Notes: a model not told the origin generated them from the sequence alone. A stretch of DNA of 64,000 bases from Sinanaerobacter sp. ZZT-01 (GCF_035621135.1 NZ_CP141728.1:2914001-2978000); one strand, 5' to 3'. Counted from the first letter of the stretch, positions 45,798 to 55,042 are shown. Program-made: numbers and translations.

Positions 45798-45838
45798 AAA
45801 AAGTCATGTGTGAGGTAAATCCTCATACATGACTTTTT
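45798..45838 (-). terminator. Terminator after tRNA-Leu(GAG)
   Basis: Stem AAAAAGTCATGTATGAGG / CCTCACACATGACTTTTT (17 paired positions of 18) with a five-base loop, beginning two bases after the encoded CCA of the tRNA. Confidence 0.9.
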
Positions 45839-45839
45839 T

Positions 45840-45924
45840 TGGTGCGGTCGAAGGGACTTGAACCCTTACGGTGTTACCCACACGGCCCTCAACCGTGCGC
45901 GTCTGCCGATTCCGCCACGACCGC
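45840..45924 (-). tRNA. tRNA-Leu, anticodon GAG
   Basis: Class II tRNA of 85 bases with encoded CCA. Acceptor GCGGTCG pairs with CGACCGC; the anticodon arm CACGG-TTGAGGG-CCGTG gives anticodon GAG, reading CUC/CUU; a long variable arm follows. GAG matches the CTC specifier of the leuA T-box leader. Confidence 0.97.
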
Positions 45925-45948
45925 ATATCGTGTTTTACCACGATATAC

Positions 45949-45977
45949 ATACTATCATATCTTATAGTTAATGTAAA
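45949..45977 (-). promoter_or_regulatory. Promoter for tRNA-Leu(GAG)
   Basis: TTTACA (45972-45977) and TAGTAT (45949-45954) with a 17-base spacer on the minus strand. A palindrome ATATCGTG...CACGATAT (45925-45946) covers the start region, just before the tRNA. No terminator lies between the upstream lipoprotein gene and this promoter. Confidence 0.65.
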
Positions 45978-45983
45978 GTTTTT

Positions 45984-47579
45984 TTAATAGCTGAATTCAC
46001 ATCGCCATTCAGAGCAACCACGATATATATCAAAAAAAGTCGGAGTAATTTCACCCTTTAAGCCACTGGAAGCACTCACACCATACGTTTTATAAAAAAG
46101 ACAATAATACGGCATATCTTCACTTAAAATCTCTTTTATTTGTGAAAATGTATTTTTGCGCTGCTCTTCTGTAACACCGGACTGCATCTTATCAAGCAGT
46201 GTATCTAGCTTAGTATTAGAATAATCAGCTGGATTGGAGTGCTGTGAATGCAGTAAGAAGCGCAGATCAAAAGTTTCTGCAATCCGATATCCGCCTACAT
46301 AAATATCATAATTTTTATTCGATAAAGCTGATTGATAGGCATCCCAGTTTTTCTCTTCAATCTGTACACGAATCCCTAGTTTTTCCAACCCTGTTTTTAT
46401 TGTTTGTGCTGCAACTTTTCTAGAAGAGTTATCTGCATTTACAAGAAGCTGAATGGTAAGTTCTTCATTATTTGTATCTTCGAGAATTCCATCTCCATCT
46501 CGATCGATATAGCCTGCTTTCGTAAGAAGCTCTTTTGCTTTCTCATAATCAACCTTTAGTAAATTTTCTTTCTCGTCACTTCCCAAATATCCAGGATAAT
46601 AAAGAGAATCATTCAGTACACCGCTTCGGAAATAGCCTGTTTCCATGATTTCTTCTGCATTAATCGTATATGCAATTGCTTTACGCACCGTCTTATCCGT
46701 TAATTTATTTACATTGAATCCTACTAACTCAATTTCATTTGATGGAAAAGGAATGGAATGTGCATCGTTGTTATTTAAAAAAGTATCACGGTTAATCTCT
46801 TTTGAAAAAGCAATGGACAAATCCTGTATCTCAAATAAATTGATCGCATCTGTTTGATCTGGAACAACTCGAAATGTTAATACGTTACTCGGTACTGGTG
46901 AGGCATGATATCCCGAAAAGCCTTCCAAAATAATTTCTTGAACTCCATTAATCTCCTTAATTTTATAAGGACCGGTTCCAATCGGCTTAAAATCGGTTGT
47001 TGCTGTTTGCATACTCTTTTCTTTTTTCGATGACGGTTTTGGCATAATTGGAAACGTTAAGTTTTCAACGGCCATATCTTTTGCTGATTTGAATGTAATG
47101 GTTATAGACTGACTCCCATTAACTGCTGCCGACTTTATTTTATTAATTGAATTCTTATATAAAAACGTACTAGAATAACTAGCAGATAAATAAGAATTGA
47201 TGCTGTATTTCACATCATCTGCGGTAAAATTCGTGCCATCGTGCCACTTCACTCCATTTTTAAGGTGGATTGTAAGTGATGCCTTTTCTTGATTATACTC
47301 ATAGGAGGAGACTAGTACCGGTACAGCTTGTAACGTTTCATCTAAAGCAAAAAGCCCCTCATAAATTAACTTGTTAATATAATAAGCATCTTCATCCGCT
47401 GTATTCAAAGGATTCAAGGATCGGATCTTATGAATGGGAACCTTTACTTCATTGGAGGTCGTTACCTGAGCTTGCTCTTCATCGGAATTTGATAAAAAAG
47501 GAACCGCCTTGCTGCAAGCGGTAATACTGGTACATCCCAATAAAATTGCTAAAATAAATAAAAGCTTTTTTTTAAACAT
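45984..47579 (-). CDS. Peptide/solute-binding lipoprotein of an ABC transporter (DppA/OppA family)
   Basis: An exported solute-binding protein of 531 residues. The signal peptide has a lipobox, SITAC (Cys about 22). The mature part contains the SBP_bac_5 hallmarks: LTIHLKNGVKWHDGTNFTAD (about 118-137), TGPYKI, and ELTIQLLVNADNSSRKVAAQ. The frame is open 32 codons upstream but TTGGAGAATGAA sits just before ATG 47579. No permease or ATPase genes adjoin it; it may share components encoded elsewhere. The gene starts 32 bp after coaE. Confidence 0.92.
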   Translation of the reverse strand: MFKKKLLFILAILLGCTSITACSKAVPFLSNSDEEQAQVTTSNEVKVPIHKIRSLNPLNTADEDAYYINKLIYEGLFALDETLQAVPVLVSSYEYNQEKASLTIHLKNGVKWHDGTNFTADDVKYSINSYLSASYSSTFLYKNSINKIKSAAVNGSQSITITFKSAKDMAVENLTFPIMPKPSSKKEKSMQTATTDFKPIGTGPYKIKEINGVQEIILEGFSGYHASPVPSNVLTFRVVPDQTDAINLFEIQDLSIAFSKEINRDTFLNNNDAHSIPFPSNEIELVGFNVNKLTDKTVRKAIAYTINAEEIMETGYFRSGVLNDSLYYPGYLGSDEKENLLKVDYEKAKELLTKAGYIDRDGDGILEDTNNEELTIQLLVNADNSSRKVAAQTIKTGLEKLGIRVQIEEKNWDAYQSALSNKNYDIYVGGYRIAETFDLRFLLHSQHSNPADYSNTKLDTLLDKMQSGVTEEQRKNTFSQIKEILSEDMPYYCLFYKTYGVSASSGLKGEITPTFFDIYRGCSEWRCEFSY

Positions 47580-47610
47580 TTCATTCTCCAATATATCTTT
47601 TTTTAACGGT

Positions 47611-48198
47611 TTATAAATTTGCCAGCAATTGATCCACTTGTGCGTATAAATTTTCCAAATCGGAAGAATTATCAATAATACTATGTGCTTTTTTTCTTTT
47701 TTCCTCTGTGCTCATTTGCTGAGAAATGCGAGCCTTTACTTCTTCCTCAGTTAAATTGTCTCGTTTCATGACTCGGCTGATTCGAAGCGTGTCTTGCATC
47801 TCTACAATCCATATCTGATCTACTATTCTATCCATTCCAGTTTCAAGCAGTAATGGAGCATCGAGAATAATGTAGGGTGCACCTTGACTGCTTTCATCCT
47901 GTAATTTTTTTAATATTTGGCTGCGTATTTTATCATGCATAATTTGATCTAACTTTAATTTTTTATCTGGATCTGAAAATACAATCTTTCCAAGCTTCTT
48001 ACGGTTCAACAAACCATTTTCAAGCAAGATTTCTTCTCCGAAATAAGCAAGCAATTCTTTTAAAGCTTCCTTTCCGGGAAGTACGATTTCTCTTGCAATC
48101 TGATCTGCATCTAATACGGTTATTCCTTTATTTCTCAAATAATCTGAGACCGTTGATTTTCCGGAACCGATTCCGCCTGTAAGTCCAATCACTTTCAT
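47611..48198 (-). CDS. coaE: Dephospho-CoA kinase
   Basis: Last step of coenzyme A synthesis: phosphorylates dephospho-CoA. The 195 residues hold the P-loop GGIGSGKST (about 8-16), DADQIAREIV (about 31-40), and LDAPLLLETGM (about 111-121), the usual catalytic and lid blocks. It lies 20 bp after polA on the same strand, an arrangement seen in many Firmicutes. Intact. Confidence 0.95.
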   Translation of the reverse strand: MKVIGLTGGIGSGKSTVSDYLRNKGITVLDADQIAREIVLPGKEALKELLAYFGEEILLENGLLNRKKLGKIVFSDPDKKLKLDQIMHDKIRSQILKKLQDESSQGAPYIILDAPLLLETGMDRIVDQIWIVEMQDTLRISRVMKRDNLTEEEVKARISQQMSTEEKRKKAHSIIDNSSDLENLYAQVDQLLANL

Positions 48199-48217
48199 TT
48201 AAAGACTACCTCAATCT

Positions 48218-50920
48218 CTATTTTAAATCATACCAGTTATCTCCTGTATTTAAATCTACAGACAAGACCACATGCATTTTCACAGCGTTCTCCATATTCT
48301 CTGCCAGTAACTGTTTTACCTGCTCTAATTCATCCTTGTGTGCCTGTAGAATCAATTCATCATGCACCTGCAGAATTAGACTGGATTTCATTTGTTTGTT
48401 GATAAGCTCATTATGAACCTTAATCATTGCAATCTTAATAATATCGGCCGCGCTGCCCTGTATCGGAGAGTTCATCGCCAAACGTTCACCGGATTGACGT
48501 ACCATATAATTGCTGGCATTAATTTCGGGAATATTTCTGCGACGATTTTTTATCGTAGTCACATAACCATTTTCTTTACACAATGCAACCTGTTCATCCA
48601 TAAATGTTTTTACTCTAGTATACTTTTTGAAATATTCATCAATGTATTTTTCTGCTTCTTTTCTGCTGATATTGAGGTTTGAAGAAAGGCCAAATCCGCT
48701 CATTCCATATATCACACCAAAATTCACTGCCTTTGCGTTGCTTCTTTGCAAGCTGGTTACATCTTCTTCTGCTACTCCAAAAACTTTTGCTGCTGTAATC
48801 CTATGAATATCGTCTCCTTCATTAAAGGCCTCAATTAAAGTCGGATCTTCCGACATATGTGCTAAAACTCGAAGTTCAATTTGTGAATAGTCTGCACCAA
48901 CTAAAGTAAACGCATCGCTCTCCGGTACGAATGCTTTACGCAATTTTCTCCCTAATTCCTGACGGATTGGGATATTTTGCAAGTTTGGTTCCGTACAGCT
49001 GATTCTCCCTGTCGCAGTCACTGTTTGCTGAAAATGCGCATGGAGCTTTCCTTTTGAATCAATCAAGGGCAAAATCCCTTCGATGTAAGTGCTGTTTAGT
49101 TTCGTGAGCATGCGATATTCCAAAATCAAAGGGATAATTGGATGTTCTTCCAATAATCGTTCTAGGATGTCCGCACCCGTAGCATATCCTGTCTTTGTTT
49201 TCTTCGCCCCTTTTAGTTGTAATTTCTCAAATAAGATAACACCTAATTGTTTCGGTGAGTTGATGTTAAAAACTTCTCCTGCCAATTCGTGAATTTTATC
49301 AGTTAATTCTTGTATTTGTCCGCTGATATGACCACTCGTTTCCAGAAGAGTTTCTTTATGAATGGCCATTCCCTGATATTCCATAGATGCCAATACCGTA
49401 ATTAAGGGCAGTTCAATTTCATAAAAGACTTCATTTAATTCTTCAGCAGAAAGTTTTTCTTTTATAATCTGCTCTATACAAGCAACTGCTGCACACCATT
49501 TTGCTCCGTATTCTTGATATTTTTTTATTTGATCTGAAAAAAGATCCATTTGACCATTTTTAGATAAGAATTCTTTTTCATCTGGAATTTCCTGCTGCGC
49601 ATAATCAAACAATATGGTCTTTAATTCATATTTGCTTCTCGTTGGTTCTAATAAATACTGTGCGATTGCACTATCAAAAGCAGTATCGAGACAATGAGCA
49701 GAAAGGCCATTGGATAAAAGCGCATAGTACTCTGTTTGTAGCTGATGTCCGGCAAATTTAAGAGAGCATGTATTCAATAGTTCAATGAATGCTTCCAAAA
49801 TGCCCTCTTTTTCTGTACAAAGATAAAAGAACTCATCTCCAGTCAATAGAGAAATCCCATAAACAATCGGCTTCTCTCTGCGATTATTATCAGTGAATAT
49901 TTTTAAATAAACAGTAGATTCTTTTTCAAACGCTTTCTTTATGAACTCCATATCCTCTTTTTTATCAATAGTCTGTATGAAATGAACTTCTTTTAATGCG
50001 GGTTTTTCCAGATTGTTTGAACCTTCCTGTTCTATGCTGACAGAAACACCTTCTTGTGAAAGTTTTTTTATCAAGCTGTTAAATTCCAGTTTGTGATAAA
50101 GCTCCATCAGTTTCTCATAATCCGGCTTTTGCATGAAACATTCTGAAAAATTAATATCGATCGGAACCTCAGTACAAATGGTAGCCAAGCGTTTGCTCAT
50201 CATCGCCAGTTGTGCATTTTCTTCAATCTTGGTTCGCAGTTTTGCATTGCTGATTTCTTCTGTATTTTTTAAAAGGTTTTCTACGTTTCCAAACTGCAAA
50301 ATAAGTTTTTGCGCAGTCTTTTCACCAACCCCGGGAAGTCCCGGTATATTGTCAGACTGATCCCCCATCAGCCCTTTGTAATCAATAAACTGCTCCGGCG
50401 TAAATCCATATTTATCAATCATTGCTTGTTTATCATACAATTCAAATTCAGAAATTCCTTTTTTTGTAATCATAACCTTTGTGATTTCTGTAGCTAATTG
50501 CAGTTCGTCACGGTCTCCGGATATAATCAATGGCTGCAAGCCTTCTTTCTCTGCCTTTTTTGAAGCTGTACCAATGATGTCATCCGCCTCAAACCCATCG
50601 ATTTCAAGTATTTTTATATTCATCGCTTCTAAAACTTCTTTTAAAAGGGGAAGCTGTGCTGCAAGCTCCATAGGCATTTTTTTTCGCCCCGCTTTATACT
50701 CTTTATACTCAATATGACGAAAAGTTGGCGCTTTTCGATCAAAAGTCACCAGTATATATTTCGGTTCCTGCCCTTTTACCACTTTATTTAACATATTAAG
50801 AAAACCGTACACCGCATGGGTGTACAGTCCGCTCTTTGTCATCATAGGTCTCTGTATGGCATAATAAGCTCGATTAATCAAACTATTTCCATCTATAATA
50901 ATTATTCGGTTGGTTTCCAT
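48218..50920 (-). CDS. polA: DNA polymerase I
   Basis: DNA repair and Okazaki-fragment polymerase. The 900 residues include an intact 5' nuclease domain (IIDGNSLINRAYYA at the start, GDQSDNIPGLPGVGEKTAQ at about 185-203), an inactive 3'-5' exonuclease-like region without the DxE metal residues, and the polymerase domain with motif A DYSQIELRVLAH, motif B RSNAKAVNFGVIYG and motif C QVHDELIL. Loss of proofreading is usual for Firmicute PolA. The ATG overlaps the end of the anti-sigma-like gene by 19 bases. Confidence 0.97.
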   Translation of the reverse strand: METNRIIIIDGNSLINRAYYAIQRPMMTKSGLYTHAVYGFLNMLNKVVKGQEPKYILVTFDRKAPTFRHIEYKEYKAGRKKMPMELAAQLPLLKEVLEAMNIKILEIDGFEADDIIGTASKKAEKEGLQPLIISGDRDELQLATEITKVMITKKGISEFELYDKQAMIDKYGFTPEQFIDYKGLMGDQSDNIPGLPGVGEKTAQKLILQFGNVENLLKNTEEISNAKLRTKIEENAQLAMMSKRLATICTEVPIDINFSECFMQKPDYEKLMELYHKLEFNSLIKKLSQEGVSVSIEQEGSNNLEKPALKEVHFIQTIDKKEDMEFIKKAFEKESTVYLKIFTDNNRREKPIVYGISLLTGDEFFYLCTEKEGILEAFIELLNTCSLKFAGHQLQTEYYALLSNGLSAHCLDTAFDSAIAQYLLEPTRSKYELKTILFDYAQQEIPDEKEFLSKNGQMDLFSDQIKKYQEYGAKWCAAVACIEQIIKEKLSAEELNEVFYEIELPLITVLASMEYQGMAIHKETLLETSGHISGQIQELTDKIHELAGEVFNINSPKQLGVILFEKLQLKGAKKTKTGYATGADILERLLEEHPIIPLILEYRMLTKLNSTYIEGILPLIDSKGKLHAHFQQTVTATGRISCTEPNLQNIPIRQELGRKLRKAFVPESDAFTLVGADYSQIELRVLAHMSEDPTLIEAFNEGDDIHRITAAKVFGVAEEDVTSLQRSNAKAVNFGVIYGMSGFGLSSNLNISRKEAEKYIDEYFKKYTRVKTFMDEQVALCKENGYVTTIKNRRRNIPEINASNYMVRQSGERLAMNSPIQGSAADIIKIAMIKVHNELINKQMKSSLILQVHDELILQAHKDELEQVKQLLAENMENAVKMHVVLSVDLNTGDNWYDLK

Positions 50921-51960
50921 ACAATACTCCTTACTTCATTCACCTGCTCTCCATTTTCATTAACCAAAATAGTTACATGAAAAATAAAAGAGTCTTCATC
51001 TATCGTTTCATAATCTTGAAAAAGATATGTTGTATTTGAAAGCTGTTGATCCAGCCAATCTGCGTGATCTAAAATAGGTTCTGAAATATGAATGCCATCT
51101 TTTAAATTGGTTATTGTAACCTGAGTCGATTTTTCATTTCCCTGTAATTTATAGTCTTGGCGCTCACCTAAAACAGAGTTTTTTAGCATCTTTTTATAAG
51201 TCACTTGTTGTCCATTAAAAAAATCTTGATAAAGCTTCAGAGCAGCTGGTGTTATTTCTTCATAAATGGATTCTTCTAAACTGGCAGCGGAAGAATTGTT
51301 TGACTTGATTAAAGCCGTATTTTGTTGGTTGATTTTTTCAATCAAATTAGTTATTTTTGTCTCACTGCATCGATTAAATTCTTCAATTGTTCCAGAATAA
51401 GTGAAACTTCTTGATGGTTTTTCGGAAGCGGACTTTGCTAAGTTACTTTTGGAAAAAATCGCATTCTCTTCTGCAGCTGTACTTTCCGCTATTTGCTCAT
51501 TCTCTCTTGCTATCGCTTCTGTTTTTTCTTTCATTTGCACTTGTGTCTTATCAGAAACAAGTGATTTTAAAGTTTGATTCTCATCGGATTCTTTTTGATC
51601 TTCATCTTCTTTTAAAGCGCCATATGCGCCATATATTTCATTCTTTTCATCCTGCTGTATACTTTTGCCCGATTCCTGTTTTTGATTTTCAATTGGAATT
51701 CCGGTTGGAATAATTACATTCCCTTCCTTTAAGAAAAAAACAGATAAAAATCCTACGACAAAGACCGCAGCTACTGCGCTAAATCGTTTCCAAATTAAGT
51801 TTTTTCGTTTTTTTCGTTCCAGCTTAAGTGCCTGCTTTAATCTCGAGTCAAATATGGTTGGAAGTGCGACTGAAGGAAGTTCATGAAGTAAGTCTAAAAT
51901 TTCATTTAATTGCTCATCCTGTTCATTGATGATATCCAGTTCATCTAAGTTTTTTTTCAT
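50902..51960 (-). CDS. Probable membrane anti-sigma factor
   Basis: A 352-residue protein with an inner N-terminus (about 60 residues, DELDIINEQDEQLNEILDLL), one membrane helix (about 59-77), and an outer part rich in Q, E, K and S. It shows no zinc motif (HxxxCxxC) and no domain I recognise. Its place 35 bp downstream of the ECF sigma gene, on the same strand, makes it the likely anti-sigma factor or sensor. The stop overlaps polA by 19 bases, so these are co-transcribed. Confidence 0.62.
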   Translation of the reverse strand: MKKNLDELDIINEQDEQLNEILDLLHELPSVALPTIFDSRLKQALKLERKKRKNLIWKRFSAVAAVFVVGFLSVFFLKEGNVIIPTGIPIENQKQESGKSIQQDEKNEIYGAYGALKEDEDQKESDENQTLKSLVSDKTQVQMKEKTEAIARENEQIAESTAAEENAIFSKSNLAKSASEKPSRSFTYSGTIEEFNRCSETKITNLIEKINQQNTALIKSNNSSAASLEESIYEEITPAALKLYQDFFNGQQVTYKKMLKNSVLGERQDYKLQGNEKSTQVTITNLKDGIHISEPILDHADWLDQQLSNTTYLFQDYETIDEDSFIFHVTILVNENGEQVNEVRSIVWKPTE

Positions 51961-51995
51961 TTCATTCCTCCTCTCTTCCTTTCTGTATGTATAAG

Positions 51996-52574
51996 TTAGA
52001 CGATATTTTTCTCTTTATGTTCCATAATAATCTGCTTTAGTCGTTTTCTTGCTCGATTAATCCTTGATTTCACTGTACCAATAGAACATTCCAGAACTTC
52101 TGTTAGTTCCTGATAAGAAAATCCATGAATATCGCGAAGGATAATAATTTCTTTTTGATCCGGCTGCAGAGTTTCTAAACAATCCAGTATAAACTGTGAT
52201 TTTTCTTTTCGTTCCAGTGCCTCCCATGGAGTGGGTCCGGTATCCGGCAATCTAACGACCACTTCTTCCTCGTCATTTGCAAAAACAGTCGTCACTGCTT
52301 TTAAATTATTGTTTTTTCTCAGCATATCATTACATGTATTTACAACAATGCGGTAAACCCATGTGTCAAAGCTACTCTCACCCTTAAATTTCCCTAAATG
52401 GCGAAAAACTTTAATAAAACTTTCTTGTAAGGCATCCAAAGCATCCTGTTCATTACGCATATACCGCCACGCAATATTATAAGCCTTTGTTTTGCAACTC
52501 TCTATAAGCTGTTCAAAACTCGTCTCATCGCCGGTCTTTGCCCGCGTAATCAGCTCCTTCTCCCTTTTGTCCAC
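51996..52574 (-). CDS. ECF-type RNA polymerase sigma factor
   Basis: A sigma-70-family extracytoplasmic-function factor of 192 residues. Region 2 (about 8-78) has AYNIAWRYMRNEQDALDALQESFIKVFRHL and FDTWVYRIVVNTCNDML; region 4 (about 130-180) has LETLQPDQKEIIILRDIHGFSYQEL and GTVKSRINRARKRL. GTG start at 52574 follows GGAGAAGATTAAAA. It is upstream of the probable anti-sigma gene and polA, the layout of stress-response regulons. Confidence 0.9.
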   Translation of the reverse strand: MDKREKELITRAKTGDETSFEQLIESCKTKAYNIAWRYMRNEQDALDALQESFIKVFRHLGKFKGESSFDTWVYRIVVNTCNDMLRKNNNLKAVTTVFANDEEEVVVRLPDTGPTPWEALERKEKSQFILDCLETLQPDQKEIIILRDIHGFSYQELTEVLECSIGTVKSRINRARKRLKQIIMEHKEKNIV

Positions 52575-52602
52575 TTTTAATCTTCTCCATTTTCCCAGTC
52601 AA

Positions 52603-53568
52603 TTATTTGTAAAAATCGCAAGCCGCCTTTAATCCATATGCAGCTTCTGCCTTTAAAATGGCACGATTGATTGCTCTTGCCATAACTTCCGCAGCCAATG
52701 CTCCGACAGCATCCGGAAGAACCTCAACTTCACTGGTTGCCAGTGTAAAAACAGTATCTCCATCTGCCATAGTGTGCACAGGGCGAATCGCACGTGCAAG
52801 TCCGTTTTGTGCAATCGAAGCGAGCTTATTTGCTTGTGATTTTGTTAAAATTGCATTTGTTACAATACACCCTATTGTTGTGTTCCCATTAAAAACATTT
52901 CGATTTTCATCGTATTGTGCATACATAATTTCCTCTGTATTGCCAATGCTTTTATAATCTTTATTTAGAATACCGGCTAATCGTTTTCCGCTGTCTATGT
53001 CAATAATATCACCCAAAGCATTGACGGCAACGATAGCTCCAACCTGTAGCTTCCCAATCTGCACCGCATACGTTCCCAGTCCGCCCTTCATCATACGCTC
53101 TGGTCCTAGGAATTTTCCTACGGTTGCTCCAGTTCCAGCTCCTACATTTCCTTCCAGCAGTGTGGCTTCAGAAGCATTTTGGCAAGCCTCATATCCCATT
53201 TGTTTATCCGGTCTGCATTTGGGATCTCCAATGACTAAATCAAATAAAGAAGCGCCGCAGACAATGGGTACGTAACCAACTTGTACATCAAAGCCTTTTC
53301 CTCGTTCCTCTAGATACTGCATTGCTCCACTCGCAGCGTCTAACCCGTATGCACTTCCTCCGCTGAGCATTACCGCATGAATCTGTTCGATCATATTAAT
53401 CGGCTTTAAAAGTTCCGTTTCTCTGGATGCCGGACCGCCGCCTCTTACATCAACCCCTGCATATGCGCCGTTTTCACAAAGAATCACCGTACATCCGGTT
53501 CCGCCTTCTTTATTCTGTGCATGACCTATTTTAATTCCCTTTATATTTGTTATGCTGATTTCTTTCAT
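52603..53568 (-). CDS. P1 (DmpA/S58) family peptidase
   Basis: A 321-residue N-terminal-nucleophile peptidase that processes itself. Marks are GKRKIGHAQ-like IKIGHAQNKEGGTGC (about 11-25), VDVRGGGPASRETELL (about 39-54), MLSGGSAYGLDAASG, and the autocleavage region NGNTTIGCIVTNAILTK (about 228-244). The family includes D-aminopeptidase DmpA and beta-peptidases. The start overlaps folD as ATGA, so it belongs to the folate operon. Its substrate is not known. Confidence 0.9.
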   Translation of the reverse strand: MKEISITNIKGIKIGHAQNKEGGTGCTVILCENGAYAGVDVRGGGPASRETELLKPINMIEQIHAVMLSGGSAYGLDAASGAMQYLEERGKGFDVQVGYVPIVCGASLFDLVIGDPKCRPDKQMGYEACQNASEATLLEGNVGAGTGATVGKFLGPERMMKGGLGTYAVQIGKLQVGAIVAVNALGDIIDIDSGKRLAGILNKDYKSIGNTEEIMYAQYDENRNVFNGNTTIGCIVTNAILTKSQANKLASIAQNGLARAIRPVHTMADGDTVFTLATSEVEVLPDAVGALAAEVMARAINRAILKAEAAYGLKAACDFYK

Positions 53569-54398
53569 TGTTCCACCTTTTGCAGTGCATGTCTTAATAA
53601 AATCATAGAAGTCACGGTTCCAATTCCACCGGGAACCGGGGTAATTGCTGAAACGTGATCGCTTACGGATTCATAATCTACATCACCACACATGCCTTCT
53701 GGAGTGAAATTTATACCTACATCGATAACAACCCCTCCGGCTTTGAAATATTCTTTTCCAAAATAATTTGCTTTACCGATCCCAGTAATAACGATATCTG
53801 CCTCTGATGTAATCTTTGCCAAATCTTCTGTTTTAGAATGGCAGACAGTAACCGTAGCATCCTGTTCTAAAAGCAGCAATGCCAGCGGTTTTCCCAGAAC
53901 CATACTTCGATTCACTACCACAACTCTTTTTCCTTTTAACGGAATATTATAGTATTTAATCAATTCCATAACTGCTTCCGGTGTACATGGTGCAATGCGT
54001 TCAAGTTCTCCTAAAAATAGCTTTTTCAAATTGACCGGATTCATACAATCAATATCTTTATGCGGAGAAATCACTTCACCGATGTGCGCTTCATTTAAAT
54101 GCTCAGGAAGAGGACGAAAAATTAAGATTCCGATGACTTCCTCCTGCTCGTTGTAACCGGATATCTCTTGAATAAACTTTTCTTGCTTTATAGTTTCATC
54201 AAGGTAAACCACATCTGCTTTTAAATTAATCTTATCACAATTTTTTAAAATTCTCTGCTCATAAGAAATATCTTCCGGGTTATTTCCTAAGCGAAATATT
54301 ATAATTTTCGAATTTGGTCTATTTTGGTTTAACCAATTGCAGCGATTGATTAAGTCATCTGTTACTTGTTCTGCGACTCTTGCTCCTTCTAATCTCAT
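53565..54398 (-). CDS. folD: Methylene-THF dehydrogenase FolD, probably without cyclohydrolase activity
   Basis: Oxidises 5,10-methylene-THF with a nicotinamide cofactor. The 277 residues keep the Rossmann motif (VVNRSMVLGKPLALLL, about 161-176) and PVPGGIGTVTS near the C-terminus. Aligned without gaps to the E. coli stretch NPASQIYVASKRKAC, this protein reads NPEDISYEQRILKNC: the key cyclohydrolase lysine (Lys54 in E. coli) is Ile50. The glutamine of VQLPLP is Phe94 in IFRPLP. Tyr46 and Asp117 are kept. This suggests a dehydrogenase only, with the neighbouring fchA supplying cyclohydrolase. Overlaps its neighbours by four bases on both sides. Confidence 0.93.
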   Translation of the reverse strand: MRLEGARVAEQVTDDLINRCNWLNQNRPNSKIIIFRLGNNPEDISYEQRILKNCDKINLKADVVYLDETIKQEKFIQEISGYNEQEEVIGILIFRPLPEHLNEAHIGEVISPHKDIDCMNPVNLKKLFLGELERIAPCTPEAVMELIKYYNIPLKGKRVVVVNRSMVLGKPLALLLLEQDATVTVCHSKTEDLAKITSEADIVITGIGKANYFGKEYFKAGGVVIDVGINFTPEGMCGDVDYESVSDHVSAITPVPGGIGTVTSMILLRHALQKVEQ

Positions 54399-55027
54399 AT
54401 GTCCTCCTGCAAGCGATTTTCTACATAAGTATATATTTCATCTGCCAAAGCAGTTCCGTTTTCTACTAGGCGATTCATCCTATGGTAGTACAATTCTTTC
54501 TTCCCAGTATCCTTAAGCAAATTCAGATTGATCTGCACATTCAGCTTCGCACTTAAAATTGCTGCTTTTAAACAGGCTGCACCGACTCCGGCATCACTTA
54601 AAACCAATGTGCTGCCTTTCACTGCGTATGTTTTCATGAAACCAAGTGCCTTGCAAGCTTCCTCTAAGACCTCTATTGGAGTTTCAATTGCCAAAATCAA
54701 AGCTTCCTGTGTCTTTTTCTGTTTTGTCTGCTTTTCTTCTTCTGTATCACTGGATAGGCCATATGCAACTGCTAAAGGCGCAAAAGCAGATGCATCTTTT
54801 TGCACCAAAAGCTCTAAGCCTTCCAAAGAGTTTTTGGATGCTTCAAGCAAAGCTTGCATTTCATCTTGTACTTTTGCATATTTGGGTTTTCCGATGGTTA
54901 AATTTCCAACCATCATGCCCAATGCCATCCCAATGGCACCTACCAGAGCAGATGCACCGCCTCCGCCGGGCACCGGTTGTTTGGAGGATAAATCTTCTAT
55001 AAATTTTTTGCAGCTGTTTTCTAACAT
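54395..55027 (-). CDS. fchA: Methenyl-THF cyclohydrolase, FchA-type
   Basis: A 210-residue protein of the formiminotransferase-cyclodeaminase superfamily. It contains PGGGGASALVGAIGMALGMMVGNLTIGK (about 19-46) and a helical bundle, but lacks the formiminotransferase domain. In acetogens and purine or amino-acid fermenters this fold gives methenyl-THF cyclohydrolase. Placement between fhs and folD fits that role and complements the changed residues in FolD. An ornithine/glutamate cyclodeaminase role is the alternative. AGGAGTTATTC precedes the ATG. Confidence 0.88.
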   Translation of the reverse strand: MLENSCKKFIEDLSSKQPVPGGGGASALVGAIGMALGMMVGNLTIGKPKYAKVQDEMQALLEASKNSLEGLELLVQKDASAFAPLAVAYGLSSDTEEEKQTKQKKTQEALILAIETPIEVLEEACKALGFMKTYAVKGSTLVLSDAGVGAACLKAAILSAKLNVQINLNLLKDTGKKELYYHRMNRLVENGTALADEIYTYVENRLQEDI

Positions 55028-55042
55028 GAATAACTCCTCATT

